DNA of 64,000 bases from CAZKWG01 sp964615375. GTDB lineage: Bacteria > Myxococcota_A > UBA796 > CAZKWG01. The translations under genes were made by a program, and so were the position numbers. The stretch lies in contig CAZTOW010000019.1 of NCBI GenBank assembly GCA_964615375.1, forward strand, positions 1 through 64,000, given 5' to 3'. Below, piece after piece: positions 17,729 to 25,901 of this stretch (position 1 is the first letter of the stretch; the number at the start of each line of letters is the position of its first letter). The notes below the pieces were generated by a model. That model ran no database searches and had not been told where the DNA came from. It was given only the letters and a program-made list of their open reading frames with translations.

Positions 17729-19219
17729 ATGGACCGCGATCCCCCTCGCTCCGCCCGCTCCGCCATCCCGCGCCTGTGTTGGGGGCCGCTCGTCCTCGGG
17801 CTCGGCCTGAGCCTGGCGGGCGGCTGCGCGGGCGAGCCGGCGGAGGACCGGCGCGCGGCCGTGCTGGAGCAGGCGCAGCGCTCGGTCGTGCTGCTGGTGG
17901 CGGACGAGGGTGAGGGCAAGCGCGCCTACGGGGCCGGCGTGGTCATCGACCCCCAGGGGCTGGTGCTGACGAGCCTGCACGTCGTGGCCGGGGACGGGAA
18001 GCTGCGGGCGATGCTCTACGACCCGGCGCGGATCTCCTACGCGCCCACGGACGGCGGGCTCTCCCGCTACCTCTTCGAGAACGAGGAGGCGCTCGTGGAC
18101 GCGCGGCTGCTGCGCGCGGACCCGACCCTGGACCTGGCGGTGGTGGACCTGGACGTGGACGGCCCGCTGCCCACGCTGGCGACGCGCGAGGGCGAGGCCC
18201 GACCGGGGGATTCGGTCTGGGCCCTGGGCCACCCGCAGGAGAACGTCTGGTCCTTTACGTCCGGCGTGGTGAGCGCGCTCCATCAGGGGATGATCCAGCA
18301 CGACGCGGCGATCAACGAGGGGAACTCCGGCGGGCCGCTCATCGACGGGGAGGGGCGCCTGCTGGGCGTCAACACGATGAAGCTCTTCGGCGGCGCCGAG
18401 GGCATGGGCTACGCCCGCCCGGCGGGCCTGGGCCTGGCGCTGGTGGACGAGGCCGCCCGCCCGGTGGTGGTGGACCGGCACACGCCCGAGCAGGCCTTCC
18501 TGACCTGCGAGCGCGCCATCGAGCTCTCCGTCTCGCTGGCGAAGGGCTGCCTGGACTGGCTCTCCGCCGCGCCCCTGGGCGACCGTGCCCTCGACCGCGC
18601 TCAGGAGCTGCTGGAGCTCGACGCCCCCCGGCGCGCCCGGCTTCAGCGCTACTGGCAGGACGAGGGGCGAGGGGCCTGGGTGGCGGACTTCGGGGCGAAG
18701 GTGCGCGCCCACCTCAGCGGGACGGACACGGTCACCGAGGCGCCACGCTACCACCCGCCGGACCTGTGGGCGACCGTGGCCGAGCGGGAGCGCTGGGTGT
18801 CGCAGCAGGGGACGGAGGCCCGGCTGCGGACCCTGTTCGCGGAGGCCCGGGAGCGCGCGGACGCCCGCGAGGAAGAGATGCAGCGCCAGACGGGCTTGAA
18901 GACGAACCTGTCCAAGGAGGGGCGCGTCTACCAGCTCACGCGGCGCATGGGCATGCGCGTCGAGCAGACCGTCATCGTGCCCGACAGGGCCATCGCCTGG
19001 GTGCTGATCGCCGGGCGTAACCTGGACGGGAGCCCCTACCGATACGCCGAGTGCTGGAAGAGCCGGGATGGCCTGTGGACCCAGCCTTTTCTCTGCGCGC
19101 TGGACCACCTCGACACCTTCCCCGAGGGCTGGCCGCCGATGGTGATAGATGAGGCCAACGCCGTGGAGCTCTCGGCGATCAAGCTGGCGCTCGGCCTCAT
19201 CGGGCGCGAGCTGAGCTGA
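17729..19219 (+). CDS. Lipoprotein trypsin-like (S1C/DegP-type) serine protease
   Basis: A 496-residue protein with a lipoprotein signal peptide (GPLVLGLGLSLAGGC, lipid Cys33). The chymotrypsin-fold catalytic triad is His84 (LTSLHVVAG), Asp135 (DPTLDLAVVD) and Ser200 (NEGNSGGPLID). Unlike DegP it has no recognisable PDZ domain. The roughly 230-residue C-terminal half is charged, with a possible coiled-coil stretch (ARERADAREEEMQRQ), and is unassigned. It should act at the inner face of the outer membrane or in the periplasm. ATG 17729 is chosen because it places the signal peptide near the N-terminus; the frame is open to 17636. Confidence 0.87.
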   Translation: MDRDPPRSARSAIPRLCWGPLVLGLGLSLAGGCAGEPAEDRRAAVLEQAQRSVVLLVADEGEGKRAYGAGVVIDPQGLVLTSLHVVAGDGKLRAMLYDPARISYAPTDGGLSRYLFENEEALVDARLLRADPTLDLAVVDLDVDGPLPTLATREGEARPGDSVWALGHPQENVWSFTSGVVSALHQGMIQHDAAINEGNSGGPLIDGEGRLLGVNTMKLFGGAEGMGYARPAGLGLALVDEAARPVVVDRHTPEQAFLTCERAIELSVSLAKGCLDWLSAAPLGDRALDRAQELLELDAPRRARLQRYWQDEGRGAWVADFGAKVRAHLSGTDTVTEAPRYHPPDLWATVAERERWVSQQGTEARLRTLFAEARERADAREEEMQRQTGLKTNLSKEGRVYQLTRRMGMRVEQTVIVPDRAIAWVLIAGRNLDGSPYRYAECWKSRDGLWTQPFLCALDHLDTFPEGWPPMVIDEANAVELSAIKLALGLIGRELS

Positions 19220-19232
19220 GCGCCGCGCTCAG
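19216..19232. terminator. Bidirectional stem-loop between convergent genes
   Basis: CTGAGCG (19216-19222) and CGCTCAG (19226-19232) form a perfect 7-bp stem with a 3-base loop. It spans the stop codons of the protease and amidohydrolase genes. There is no T-tract, so termination is inferred from position only. Confidence 0.4.
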
Positions 19233-20605
19233 TCCTTCATCCAGCCCTCGGGGCTGCGCAGCTCACCGTCGCTCATGGTGTAGCGCACGGACCACAGCGC
19301 GTGGATGTCCTCCAGCGGGTCGCCGCGCAGCACGACCAGATCCGCCTCCTTGCCCACCTCCAGCGTGCCCGTGCGATCGGCGAGCCCCAGCATGCGGGCC
19401 GGAGTGGCGGTGGCGGCGATCAGGGCGTCGGCGGCCGGGACCTTCTGCTCGACCAGGAGCTCGAGCTCGCGCAGGCTGGAGACCCCGTGGAACAGGTAGG
19501 GAAAGACCGGCCAGTTCCCGGCGTCGCTGCCCATGATCACGGGGATGGAGGCTGCCCTCAGCCGAGCCATCACGGCGCCCACGTCGGAGAGGCGCCGCTC
19601 GGCGAAGCGGCGACCGCCCATGACCTTCACGGCGATGGGCCGGAGCAGCCGGGGCTTCAGGATCACGTCGGCGACCGCCTGCCGATAGCGCCGGAACATG
19701 GTGGGATCCGTGGCGGTGGCCAGCTGGGCGGCGGGCACCACCAGGCGCAGCAGCGGGTCCCCGAGGCGCTCCGGGTCCCGGCCGTAGCGCGTCATGTCGT
19801 CGTACGCGAAGGTGCTGGTCACGTACGATCCCAGCTCCCGGATGCGATCGATCTGTTCACTGGAGATCTTGGACGGCGTGTGGACCAGCGTGTAGGGTCG
19901 CATCGCCAACGCCATGTCCAGCTCGTCCGGGCCGATGGCGTGGATGAAGAGAGGCTTCCCGCGGCGCGCGGCCTCGTCCACGATGGCCTGGCGCATCGTC
20001 GCGTCGAAGACGGGCCAGCCGCCGCCCACGAAGCCCGCCTCGATGGCCACCTTGTAGCCGTAGGAGCCGAGCGCGTCGTTCTCGTCCAGCACACGGGTCA
20101 GCTCCGCGGCGTCGCTCACGTGCGGGTAGCCGGGGAAGGCGCCGTTCAGGTAGCCGCCCACCGGGCTCAGCGCGATCCCGGAGGTGCGGAGCTCGGGCGC
20201 GGGCTCGCCCGCCTCCACCCAGGCTTGTACCTCGCGCCAGTAGGCCGGGAGCGAGCCCGGATCGTAGATGGTGGTCACGCCGCAGGCCAGGTAGGCCCGC
20301 ATCGCCTGACGGAGCTGGGCCCGCCGGTCGTCCTCGGTGTCCTGGCGCCAGTGGGAGCCCGGGTTGGAGACGAGGTGGACGTGGCTGTCGATGAGGCCGG
20401 GGATCACCGTGCCGCCCTCCAGGTCCACGACCCGGAGCCCGGTCAGGTCTTCGGGGGGAGCGCCGATGGCGGCGATGTGCCCGTCGCGGACGAGCAGACT
20501 CGTGTCCTCGACCACCGGGGCGCCGGTTCCGTCCCAGAGCCGGGCGTGGGTGAGGAGCAGATCGTCGGCGTGGGCGAGGGAGGCGAGGAGCAGGAGGGTG
20601 TTCAT
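19229..20605 (-). CDS. Secreted metal-dependent amidohydrolase
   Basis: A 458-residue imidazolonepropionase-like amidohydrolase. A short signal peptide (MNTLLLLASLAHA) suggests export. Metal ligands include His75 and His77 (GLIDSHVHL), a candidate carbamylated Lys185 (GYKVAIEAG), His222 (IHAIGPDELD), His242 and an Asp in VIMGSDAGN. The C-terminal strand GTLEVGKEADLVVLRGDP is the typical return to the beta-sandwich. Relatives cleave dipeptides or cyclic amides; the substrate is unknown. It lies about 46 bases downstream of the haem-motif lipoprotein gene at 20652 and could be the last cistron of that operon. Confidence 0.9.
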   Translation of the reverse strand: MNTLLLLASLAHADDLLLTHARLWDGTGAPVVEDTSLLVRDGHIAAIGAPPEDLTGLRVVDLEGGTVIPGLIDSHVHLVSNPGSHWRQDTEDDRRAQLRQAMRAYLACGVTTIYDPGSLPAYWREVQAWVEAGEPAPELRTSGIALSPVGGYLNGAFPGYPHVSDAAELTRVLDENDALGSYGYKVAIEAGFVGGGWPVFDATMRQAIVDEAARRGKPLFIHAIGPDELDMALAMRPYTLVHTPSKISSEQIDRIRELGSYVTSTFAYDDMTRYGRDPERLGDPLLRLVVPAAQLATATDPTMFRRYRQAVADVILKPRLLRPIAVKVMGGRRFAERRLSDVGAVMARLRAASIPVIMGSDAGNWPVFPYLFHGVSSLRELELLVEQKVPAADALIAATATPARMLGLADRTGTLEVGKEADLVVLRGDPLEDIHALWSVRYTMSDGELRSPEGWMKD

Positions 20606-20651
20606 CCTCTGCTCATATCCGATCCTCGGTCCGCCGTGCAGGATCTCCCAG

Positions 20652-20978
20652 CTACAGACCGCACTCCAGCCACTCGGCCAGCAGCGCGCGCTCGTCCTCG
20701 CTCAGCGCGCCGGAGGGGGGCATCGTGGCGTCCTCGGGCGTGGCCCGCTCGCGGATCGCGTCCTCCCAGGCCACGACCCCGCCCAGCGTGTCGAAGTCCA
20801 CGCCCAGGGGCGCGCCGCTGCGGGCGCCCTCCAGCAGCAGGCTGTGGTGACATCCGTTACAGTTGGACGCCATGAAGCCCGCGCCGAAGTTCTCCCAGTC
20901 CAGGGGTGGATCGTGGGTGGCGCAGGCGCTGTCGCCCAGCTTGCCGCCGCAGGCCAGGAGCAGGAGGATCAGCGTCAC
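20652..20978 (-). CDS. Small lipoprotein with one CxxCH haem motif
   Basis: 108 residues: a lipobox at the very start (TLILLLLAC, lipid Cys10), then SNCNGCH (Cys40, Cys43, His44) as a single c-type haem site. The C-terminus MPPSGALSEDERALLAEWLECG matches the distal part of planctomycete-type cytochrome c domains, including a possible axial Met86. GTG 20978 overlaps the stop of the DUF1501 gene (GTGA). It would be lipid-anchored in the periplasm and may transfer electrons for its operon partners. Confidence 0.82.
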   Translation of the reverse strand: MTLILLLLACGGKLGDSACATHDPPLDWENFGAGFMASNCNGCHHSLLLEGARSGAPLGVDFDTLGGVVAWEDAIRERATPEDATMPPSGALSEDERALLAEWLECGL

Positions 20979-22222
20979 CGGATCACCGCGCTCAGCGGCT
21001 GCACATCGGGCAGCCAGGGCTGCGGGTCCAGGCCGCCCAGCAGCAGCAGCGCGGCGCCGAGGTTCTCCACCCCCGGCAGGTCCCCGCCGCTGTCGGGCTC
21101 GCCCGTGGACAGATCGATGGGCTGCGAGATCAGCTCGTCGTTGGTGTACCCCACCCGGCGGTCCCCGTTCACGCCCGAGCCCACCAGCAGGGCCGATCCG
21201 TAGGGCCAGTGATCCTTTCCGGTCGAGCTGTTCTCCGAGGGCGTGCGCCCGAAGTCGGAGAGGCAGACGATGGTGACCTCCTGCAGCAGGGTGGGCGCCA
21301 CCGTCCCCGGCGTCTGGGCCAGCGTCTCCAGCACGTCGTCCAGCGTCTCGAACAGATCCTCGAGCTGCAGGCCCTGAGACTGGTTGCTGGTGTGGGTGTC
21401 CCAGAAGCCGTCCACCGAGATCATCGCGCAGCGGGTCAGATCCAGGCGGAAGAGCTCGATGGCGTTGCGCGCCTGGGCCGCCATGTCCATCGCGCTGGTG
21501 TCGAAGTTCACCTCCAGCGCGCGCTCGTCCAGCGCCGCCGCGCGCAGGTGGCTCTCCAGCCAGGCCTCCGCGCGCGCGCCACCCTCTCCCCCCGTGCGCG
21601 CCGCCGCCCAGCTCTCCCCGCGCTGGGTGAGCCAGGCGTCCACCATCCGGTCGGTGCTGGCCTCGAAGGGCGGGGTGCTGCCGTCCAGCGATCCGACCAG
21701 CGAGTGGTCCATCAGCGCCATGAGCGAGCCGGCGCTGGCCCGAACCATCACCTCCCCGCGCCCGCCGGGGAAGGCCGGGCCGCTCAGCACCACGAAGGGG
21801 AGGGCGTACTCGCGCCGGGAGGTGGAGGCGAGGATGGTGGCCCAGTCCGGCGTGGCGGCCCCGCCCGCCCCGGTCAGCGTGAACTCCTTGGCCGAGCCGT
21901 GCCCGATGGTGTGGGCGTCCAGTCCGTTGACGAAGCAGGTGCGCTCGCCCCAGCGCTGGAGGAAGCGCGTGAGGCGCTCGCGGGCGGCGCCGGCGGTGTA
22001 GGTGATCCCGCCGATCACGCCCTCCTCGGTGCCCTCCTCCATGTCCACGGCGTCCGAGTCGAAGTGCGGGTCGAAGGCCGCGGTCGTATCCCAGCCGCCA
22101 TCGGCGTAGAAGAACAGGAATTTGCGCTCGAAGGGCTGGCCGGAGGCGGCGCCGAGGCCGCGCGCCCACAGGGCGGCGGGGGCGGCCATCGAGGCGCGGA
22201 GCAGGGAGCGTCGGGTGAGCAT
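20975..22222 (-). CDS. DUF1501 secreted protein with Tat signal
   Basis: A 415-residue protein with a twin-arginine signal (TRRSLLRASMAAPAALWA). DUF1501 features include ADGGWDTTAAFDPHF near the start and VCLSDFGRTPSENSSTGKDHWP in the C-terminal third. These proteins are distant alkaline-phosphatase/sulfatase-fold relatives of unknown activity, usually encoded next to a DUF1549-type cytochrome-like protein, as here (15 bases after the upstream gene). A folded, possibly metal-bearing periplasmic or secreted enzyme is implied by the Tat route. Confidence 0.9.
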   Translation of the reverse strand: MLTRRSLLRASMAAPAALWARGLGAASGQPFERKFLFFYADGGWDTTAAFDPHFDSDAVDMEEGTEEGVIGGITYTAGAARERLTRFLQRWGERTCFVNGLDAHTIGHGSAKEFTLTGAGGAATPDWATILASTSRREYALPFVVLSGPAFPGGRGEVMVRASAGSLMALMDHSLVGSLDGSTPPFEASTDRMVDAWLTQRGESWAAARTGGEGGARAEAWLESHLRAAALDERALEVNFDTSAMDMAAQARNAIELFRLDLTRCAMISVDGFWDTHTSNQSQGLQLEDLFETLDDVLETLAQTPGTVAPTLLQEVTIVCLSDFGRTPSENSSTGKDHWPYGSALLVGSGVNGDRRVGYTNDELISQPIDLSTGEPDSGGDLPGVENLGAALLLLGGLDPQPWLPDVQPLSAVIR

Positions 22223-22237
22223 GGCGTCCCCAGGGTC

Positions 22238-23851
22238 TCAGTAGAAGAGCACGCGCGGGTCGCGCAGGAGGGCCGAGACCACGGCCGCCCAGGCGCCCTC
22301 GGTCGTGCCCTCGACCAGGAAGGCGTCCGACCAGAGCTGCACCAGCCGGGCGGGGACCTCGCTGTCCGCCTCCAGGGCGACGCCGGTGATCCGCTCGTAG
22401 AGCGCCGACATCTGCGCCAGGAAGAGGTCCGGGGACGCCTCGGGGGTGTCCTCGCGGGTGACCTGATCGAGCAGGTAGGCGGCGTCCGTGCGCGTGGTCG
22501 CGAGGTCGTGGTTGACGGCGTTCACGGCCGCGGCGCGGGCGAGCTCGCGCAGGAGGAGCTGCGCGCTGACGGTGGGCTGGTAGTTGCGGCTGGTGGCGAA
22601 GTCGGCGTCCACCCCGCCCAGCAGCGGTCCCATGTTGTAATCGCTGGCGACGAGCATGTCCCGGCCGCGCTCGGCGAAGGTGTAGCCCGTCAGATCGGCG
22701 ACGATGGAGGAGAGCTGGGCCGGCGAGACCGTGCGGACCGTGCTCAGGCGCTCGCCCTTCGCCGTGCGGATCTCGCCCGCGCGGAACTCGTCGCTCAGCA
22801 CGACGGCGCGGAAGACCGGGCGCAGCGTGAGATCGGCCGCGCGCAGCTCGTCCACGTAGGTCTGGAGCTCCGACCAGTCCGCATCCTCGTAGCTCTTCTG
22901 GAGCAGCCCCTCCCAGACCGTGCGGGTCATGCACTGGGCGAAGCGCGGGTCCTCGGCGATCTGAATCGCCAGCTCCCCGAGCCCGTTGGTGGGGCGACCG
23001 AACCAGCCGGGCGCGACCCCCGTTATCTCCAGCCAGCCCGGCTCGTTCTCCACGCGGTACAGCGTCTCGCTGCGCAGGTTCTTGGGGTTCTCGTCCGAGT
23101 AGAACCCGTACAGGTTGGACGCGATGGGATCCAAGGTGACGTGACAGCCCTGGCAGGTCGCGCTGGTGGCGATGGCGTCCTCGGGATCCAGCACGAAGGC
23201 GTCGGCCGCGGCGCGGTCCAGCACGATGGGGCGGGTGAGGAAGTCCTCGCAGAGCAGCATGCGGGAGATGGCGTTGGCCCGCGATCGGTTGGCGTTGCCG
23301 CCCTTGGAGTGGTAGCGCTGCCAGAGGGTGGAGCTGGCCAGCACCCCCGCCGCGGGGCGCCCGTCCGTCCAGGTGGAGGGCTCCCAACCGGCGCCGTCCG
23401 CGGGGTAGTCCAGGTCCCAGATCGCCGCCACCAGCGGGTCGGCCACCGTGTAGTCGGCCGTCACGATCTCGGTGATCGGCAGGTCGTTCTCCACGACCCA
23501 GGAGACCAGGCGCAGGGGCTCCTCGGCGATGGCGTCGGCGACCACGGAGTCCTCCGCTACCACATCCGCCTCGGTCGGAGAGAAGCGGATCTTGCCCGTG
23601 CGCAGGCGCCATCGCTCCTCGAAGATCTCGCGGACCCGGCCCGGGAAGCGCGGGTCCTGCAGGTAGCGATCGACGAAGTCGGCGTACAGCGTGGGATCCT
23701 CGTCGATGGCGGCGAGCTCGGCCGGGCCGGGGTGGACCCCGCGCAGCTCCACGCTGAGCCGGATGAGCTGCTCCCGCGGGCTGAGGCGCACGATCTCGGG
23801 CGGCGCCACCTCCTCCTCCGCGCAGGCCAGCAGCAGGGCCAGGGGGATCAC
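22238..23851 (-). CDS. DUF1549/DUF1588-like lipoprotein with CxxCH motif
   Basis: A 537-residue protein. It starts with a lipoprotein signal (VIPLALLLAC), then a DUF1549-like block (LSPREQLIRLSVELRGVHPGP... DPRFPGRVREIFEERW). Near residue 235, TCQGCHVTLDPIASNLYGFY carries a CxxCH haem-type site in the CHxxxDP context of the DUF1588 family. A C-terminal segment contains a conserved-looking SALLRDPRVLFY. GTG 23851 is chosen because it overlaps the upstream stop (GTGA) and puts the signal peptide at the N-terminus. It pairs with DUF1501, a pairing well known in Planctomycetes and Myxococcota and of unknown function. Confidence 0.82.
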   Translation of the reverse strand: MIPLALLLACAEEEVAPPEIVRLSPREQLIRLSVELRGVHPGPAELAAIDEDPTLYADFVDRYLQDPRFPGRVREIFEERWRLRTGKIRFSPTEADVVAEDSVVADAIAEEPLRLVSWVVENDLPITEIVTADYTVADPLVAAIWDLDYPADGAGWEPSTWTDGRPAAGVLASSTLWQRYHSKGGNANRSRANAISRMLLCEDFLTRPIVLDRAAADAFVLDPEDAIATSATCQGCHVTLDPIASNLYGFYSDENPKNLRSETLYRVENEPGWLEITGVAPGWFGRPTNGLGELAIQIAEDPRFAQCMTRTVWEGLLQKSYEDADWSELQTYVDELRAADLTLRPVFRAVVLSDEFRAGEIRTAKGERLSTVRTVSPAQLSSIVADLTGYTFAERGRDMLVASDYNMGPLLGGVDADFATSRNYQPTVSAQLLLRELARAAAVNAVNHDLATTRTDAAYLLDQVTREDTPEASPDLFLAQMSALYERITGVALEADSEVPARLVQLWSDAFLVEGTTEGAWAAVVSALLRDPRVLFY

Positions 23852-24843
23852 GGATCCAGCCCCACGCCGCGCATCGAGAGCACGAAGGTGTCCACGGTCG
23901 GGGGCTCCAGCCGTCCGTCCCAGACGAAGCTCAGGTCCGCGCAGACGCTCCCTACCTCCTGGCCGCGCACGTAGTAGCGGGCGCAGCCGTCGCACTCGGG
24001 GGAGTCCGGGCTCTCCGAGGAGGACAGGAAGACCATGTCCAGCCAGGTCCCGTCGGTGAGCCGAAGGGAGAGGCTGCCGAAGGGCTCCAAGGCGCAGTTG
24101 TTGTCGCCGTCATCCTGGGACCAGCTCACCGCGGCCGAGAGCGCGTCGATGCGGTCGTCCAGCACGGGGCCCATGAGGTAGGCCTCGGTGGCCAGCGTCA
24201 GATCGCGCGTGTCTCCACCGTGGGTGGTGAGCGTCCCGTTCGCCCGCCACCCGTGGGGCGCGTCGAAGCCGTCGAAGGAGGCGCTGCCCGTGGCCACGAC
24301 GTCGATGTCGCTGGTGTAGGTCCACTTGTAGGTCTCGCGACCGATCTCCACCTCCAGCGTCTCGTCCTGATCGCCCTCCAGCGCGTAGAGCGTCGAGAGG
24401 CCCTCGCTCACGCTGGCCGCCCCGTGCAGGATGCGCCGCGCCGTGGCCTTGCCCGGAGGGGATCCGCCCAGCTCGCCGAAGATCTCCACCTGCGCGAGCC
24501 ACCACAGCCAGCCGTCGAAGACCACGCCCGACGAGGTGGTGCAGGCGTCCTCCCAGCCCCAGCCGCCGATCTGGTCGCTGGGGTAGGAGGGCACCTCTCC
24601 GGCGTAGACGTCCGGGCAGCCCTCCTCGGCGTAGCCCAGGGCCTCGCCGGCCCCCACCCAGGGTTGGTGGCCCGTGATCTCGAAGGCCAGCGCGAGCCCG
24701 TCCTGGACGAGCAGCGCGAGCTCGGCGTCGGTGAGGGCCGGCAGCTCCAGCACCTCGGGCTCGCCGAGATCGTCCGGCCCCAGCCCCCCGCTCTCCACGG
24801 GCGGATCCTCGCAGGCGAGCAGGAGCAGCAGCAGCGTGGTCAT
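23848..24843 (-). CDS. Lipoprotein of unknown function, 331 aa
   Basis: A lipoprotein signal (MTTLLLLLLAC, lipid Cys11) precedes an acidic linker and an unrecognised domain. The C-terminal half is beta-rich (alternating short strands, DWxxxGTLTTHGGDTRDLTLATEAYLMG) and contains Cys pairs (SPECDGCARYY). It starts with ATG overlapping the stop of the next upstream lipoprotein gene (ATGA) and ends overlapping the DUF1549-like start. The operon suggests it is exported with, and perhaps assembled beside, the haem/DUF1501 proteins. Confidence 0.75.
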   Translation of the reverse strand: MTTLLLLLLACEDPPVESGGLGPDDLGEPEVLELPALTDAELALLVQDGLALAFEITGHQPWVGAGEALGYAEEGCPDVYAGEVPSYPSDQIGGWGWEDACTTSSGVVFDGWLWWLAQVEIFGELGGSPPGKATARRILHGAASVSEGLSTLYALEGDQDETLEVEIGRETYKWTYTSDIDVVATGSASFDGFDAPHGWRANGTLTTHGGDTRDLTLATEAYLMGPVLDDRIDALSAAVSWSQDDGDNNCALEPFGSLSLRLTDGTWLDMVFLSSSESPDSPECDGCARYYVRGQEVGSVCADLSFVWDGRLEPPTVDTFVLSMRGVGLDP

Positions 24844-25421
24844 GAGCCCTCCACGACGCCGACGGTGGCCTCCCAGCGGACGTGCAGCGCGTCGCCCTCG
24901 GCGCTGGCGTCATACCAGGGGATCCAGGTGCCGAGATCGTCGTAGTCCAGGTAGATCGTCTCCTCCTCCGGGGCCCAGCCCAGCTTGCGCTGCTCGTCCA
25001 GGGCGGGCAGGTCGGTGTCCCGGCAGGGGCTGGTGTTGCCCTCGGCGAAGGTGAAGGTGACCAGGAAGGCCACCGAGCAGGTCTCGCAGGCCTCCGACGT
25101 GGAGCTCCCGCTCAGGTTGTAGGTGGCCGAACAGTTGGTCCGCCCGCTCTCTACATAGGTCTCCAGCACCACGAGGTCCCCGGACATCGCGGTGTAGGGC
25201 CCGCCCGCGGGGCTCAGGTTCCAGGTTCCGGTCTGCTGGAGCAGCAGCGTGGTCTCCGGGTCCTCGTTGGCGGTGTCGGCGGGGACCCCAGACTCCAGCG
25301 CGTAGGTGCTGGTGTCGTAGCGCACCTCGATCTCTCCGGTCTCGTCCGGCAGGCTGCCCGTGCCCGCCGTGTCCACCGGCTCCTCTCCGCAGGCCCACAG
25401 CAGCAGGAGGGTAGGGATCAT
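24840..25421 (-). CDS. Lipoprotein of unknown function, 193 aa
   Basis: A lipoprotein signal (MIPTLLLLWAC) is followed by an Asp/Thr/Gly-rich spacer (GEEPVDTAGTGSLPDETGE) and a domain with four closely spaced Cys residues (NCSATYNL, EACETCSVAF). No family is recognised. 4-base overlaps tie it to the deaminase gene upstream and the 331-residue lipoprotein gene downstream. Confidence 0.72.
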   Translation of the reverse strand: MIPTLLLLWACGEEPVDTAGTGSLPDETGEIEVRYDTSTYALESGVPADTANEDPETTLLLQQTGTWNLSPAGGPYTAMSGDLVVLETYVESGRTNCSATYNLSGSSTSEACETCSVAFLVTFTFAEGNTSPCRDTDLPALDEQRKLGWAPEEETIYLDYDDLGTWIPWYDASAEGDALHVRWEATVGVVEGS

Positions 25422-25885
25422 GCGCGCACCTCCGGCACGCCGATGTCCTCGTCCCAGAGCCGCGCATGCTCGGCGATGAAGCGCTCCATCAGCTCGCGGC
25501 AGCGTGGATCGTCGCGGTGCTCCAGGTGGACGCCCTCGGCCAGCAGCCAGTCCTCACGCCCCAGGAAGGTTCGGCGTTCGCCGATGATCACGCGGGGGAT
25601 GCGGTGCAGGACCGCCGTGCCGCTGCACATGGCGCAGGGGCTCAGCGTGGTCGCCATGGTCAGCGTGTGCCAGTCCCGGCGGCGCCCGGCGTTGCGGATG
25701 CAGACGGTCTCGGCGTGGGCCGTGGGATCGCCGCTCTGCACGCGCAGGTTGTGGCCGAGGGCGACGATGGTGCCGTCCGGGGCCATCAGGGCCGCGCCGA
25801 TGGGGATGCCGCCCTCGGAGAGCGACTTCCGGGCCTGAGCGATGGCGGCGGCGAGCGCGAGGTCGTCGAGGGTGCGTTGGAGCAA
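25418..25885 (-). CDS. Cytosine deaminase-like (fungal FCY1-type) nucleoside/base deaminase
   Basis: A 155-residue CDA-fold zinc enzyme: HAE (His57, Glu59) and PCAMC (Cys84, Cys87) supply the zinc ligands and catalytic Glu. GGIPIGAALM, GHNLRVQ near the start and the C-terminal GERRTFLGREDWL resemble yeast cytosine deaminase more than tRNA adenosine deaminase TadA. It would deaminate cytosine or a related base in the cytoplasm. It lies 16 bases after the ATP-grasp gene and overlaps a lipoprotein gene by ATGA, a mixed operon. Confidence 0.88.
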   Translation of the reverse strand: MLQRTLDDLALAAAIAQARKSLSEGGIPIGAALMAPDGTIVALGHNLRVQSGDPTAHAETVCIRNAGRRRDWHTLTMATTLSPCAMCSGTAVLHRIPRVIIGERRTFLGREDWLLAEGVHLEHRDDPRCRELMERFIAEHARLWDEDIGVPEVRA

Positions 25886-25901
25886 GGGGGCCTCCCGAGG
25901 C

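Noticed and set aside
20652..23612. A 986-codon minus-strand frame across the DUF1501 and DUF1549-like genes
   Set aside because: Only its last 108 codons are real (the haem-motif lipoprotein from GTG 20978). The rest reads Arg/Gly/Pro-rich sequence out of frame through two well-supported genes.
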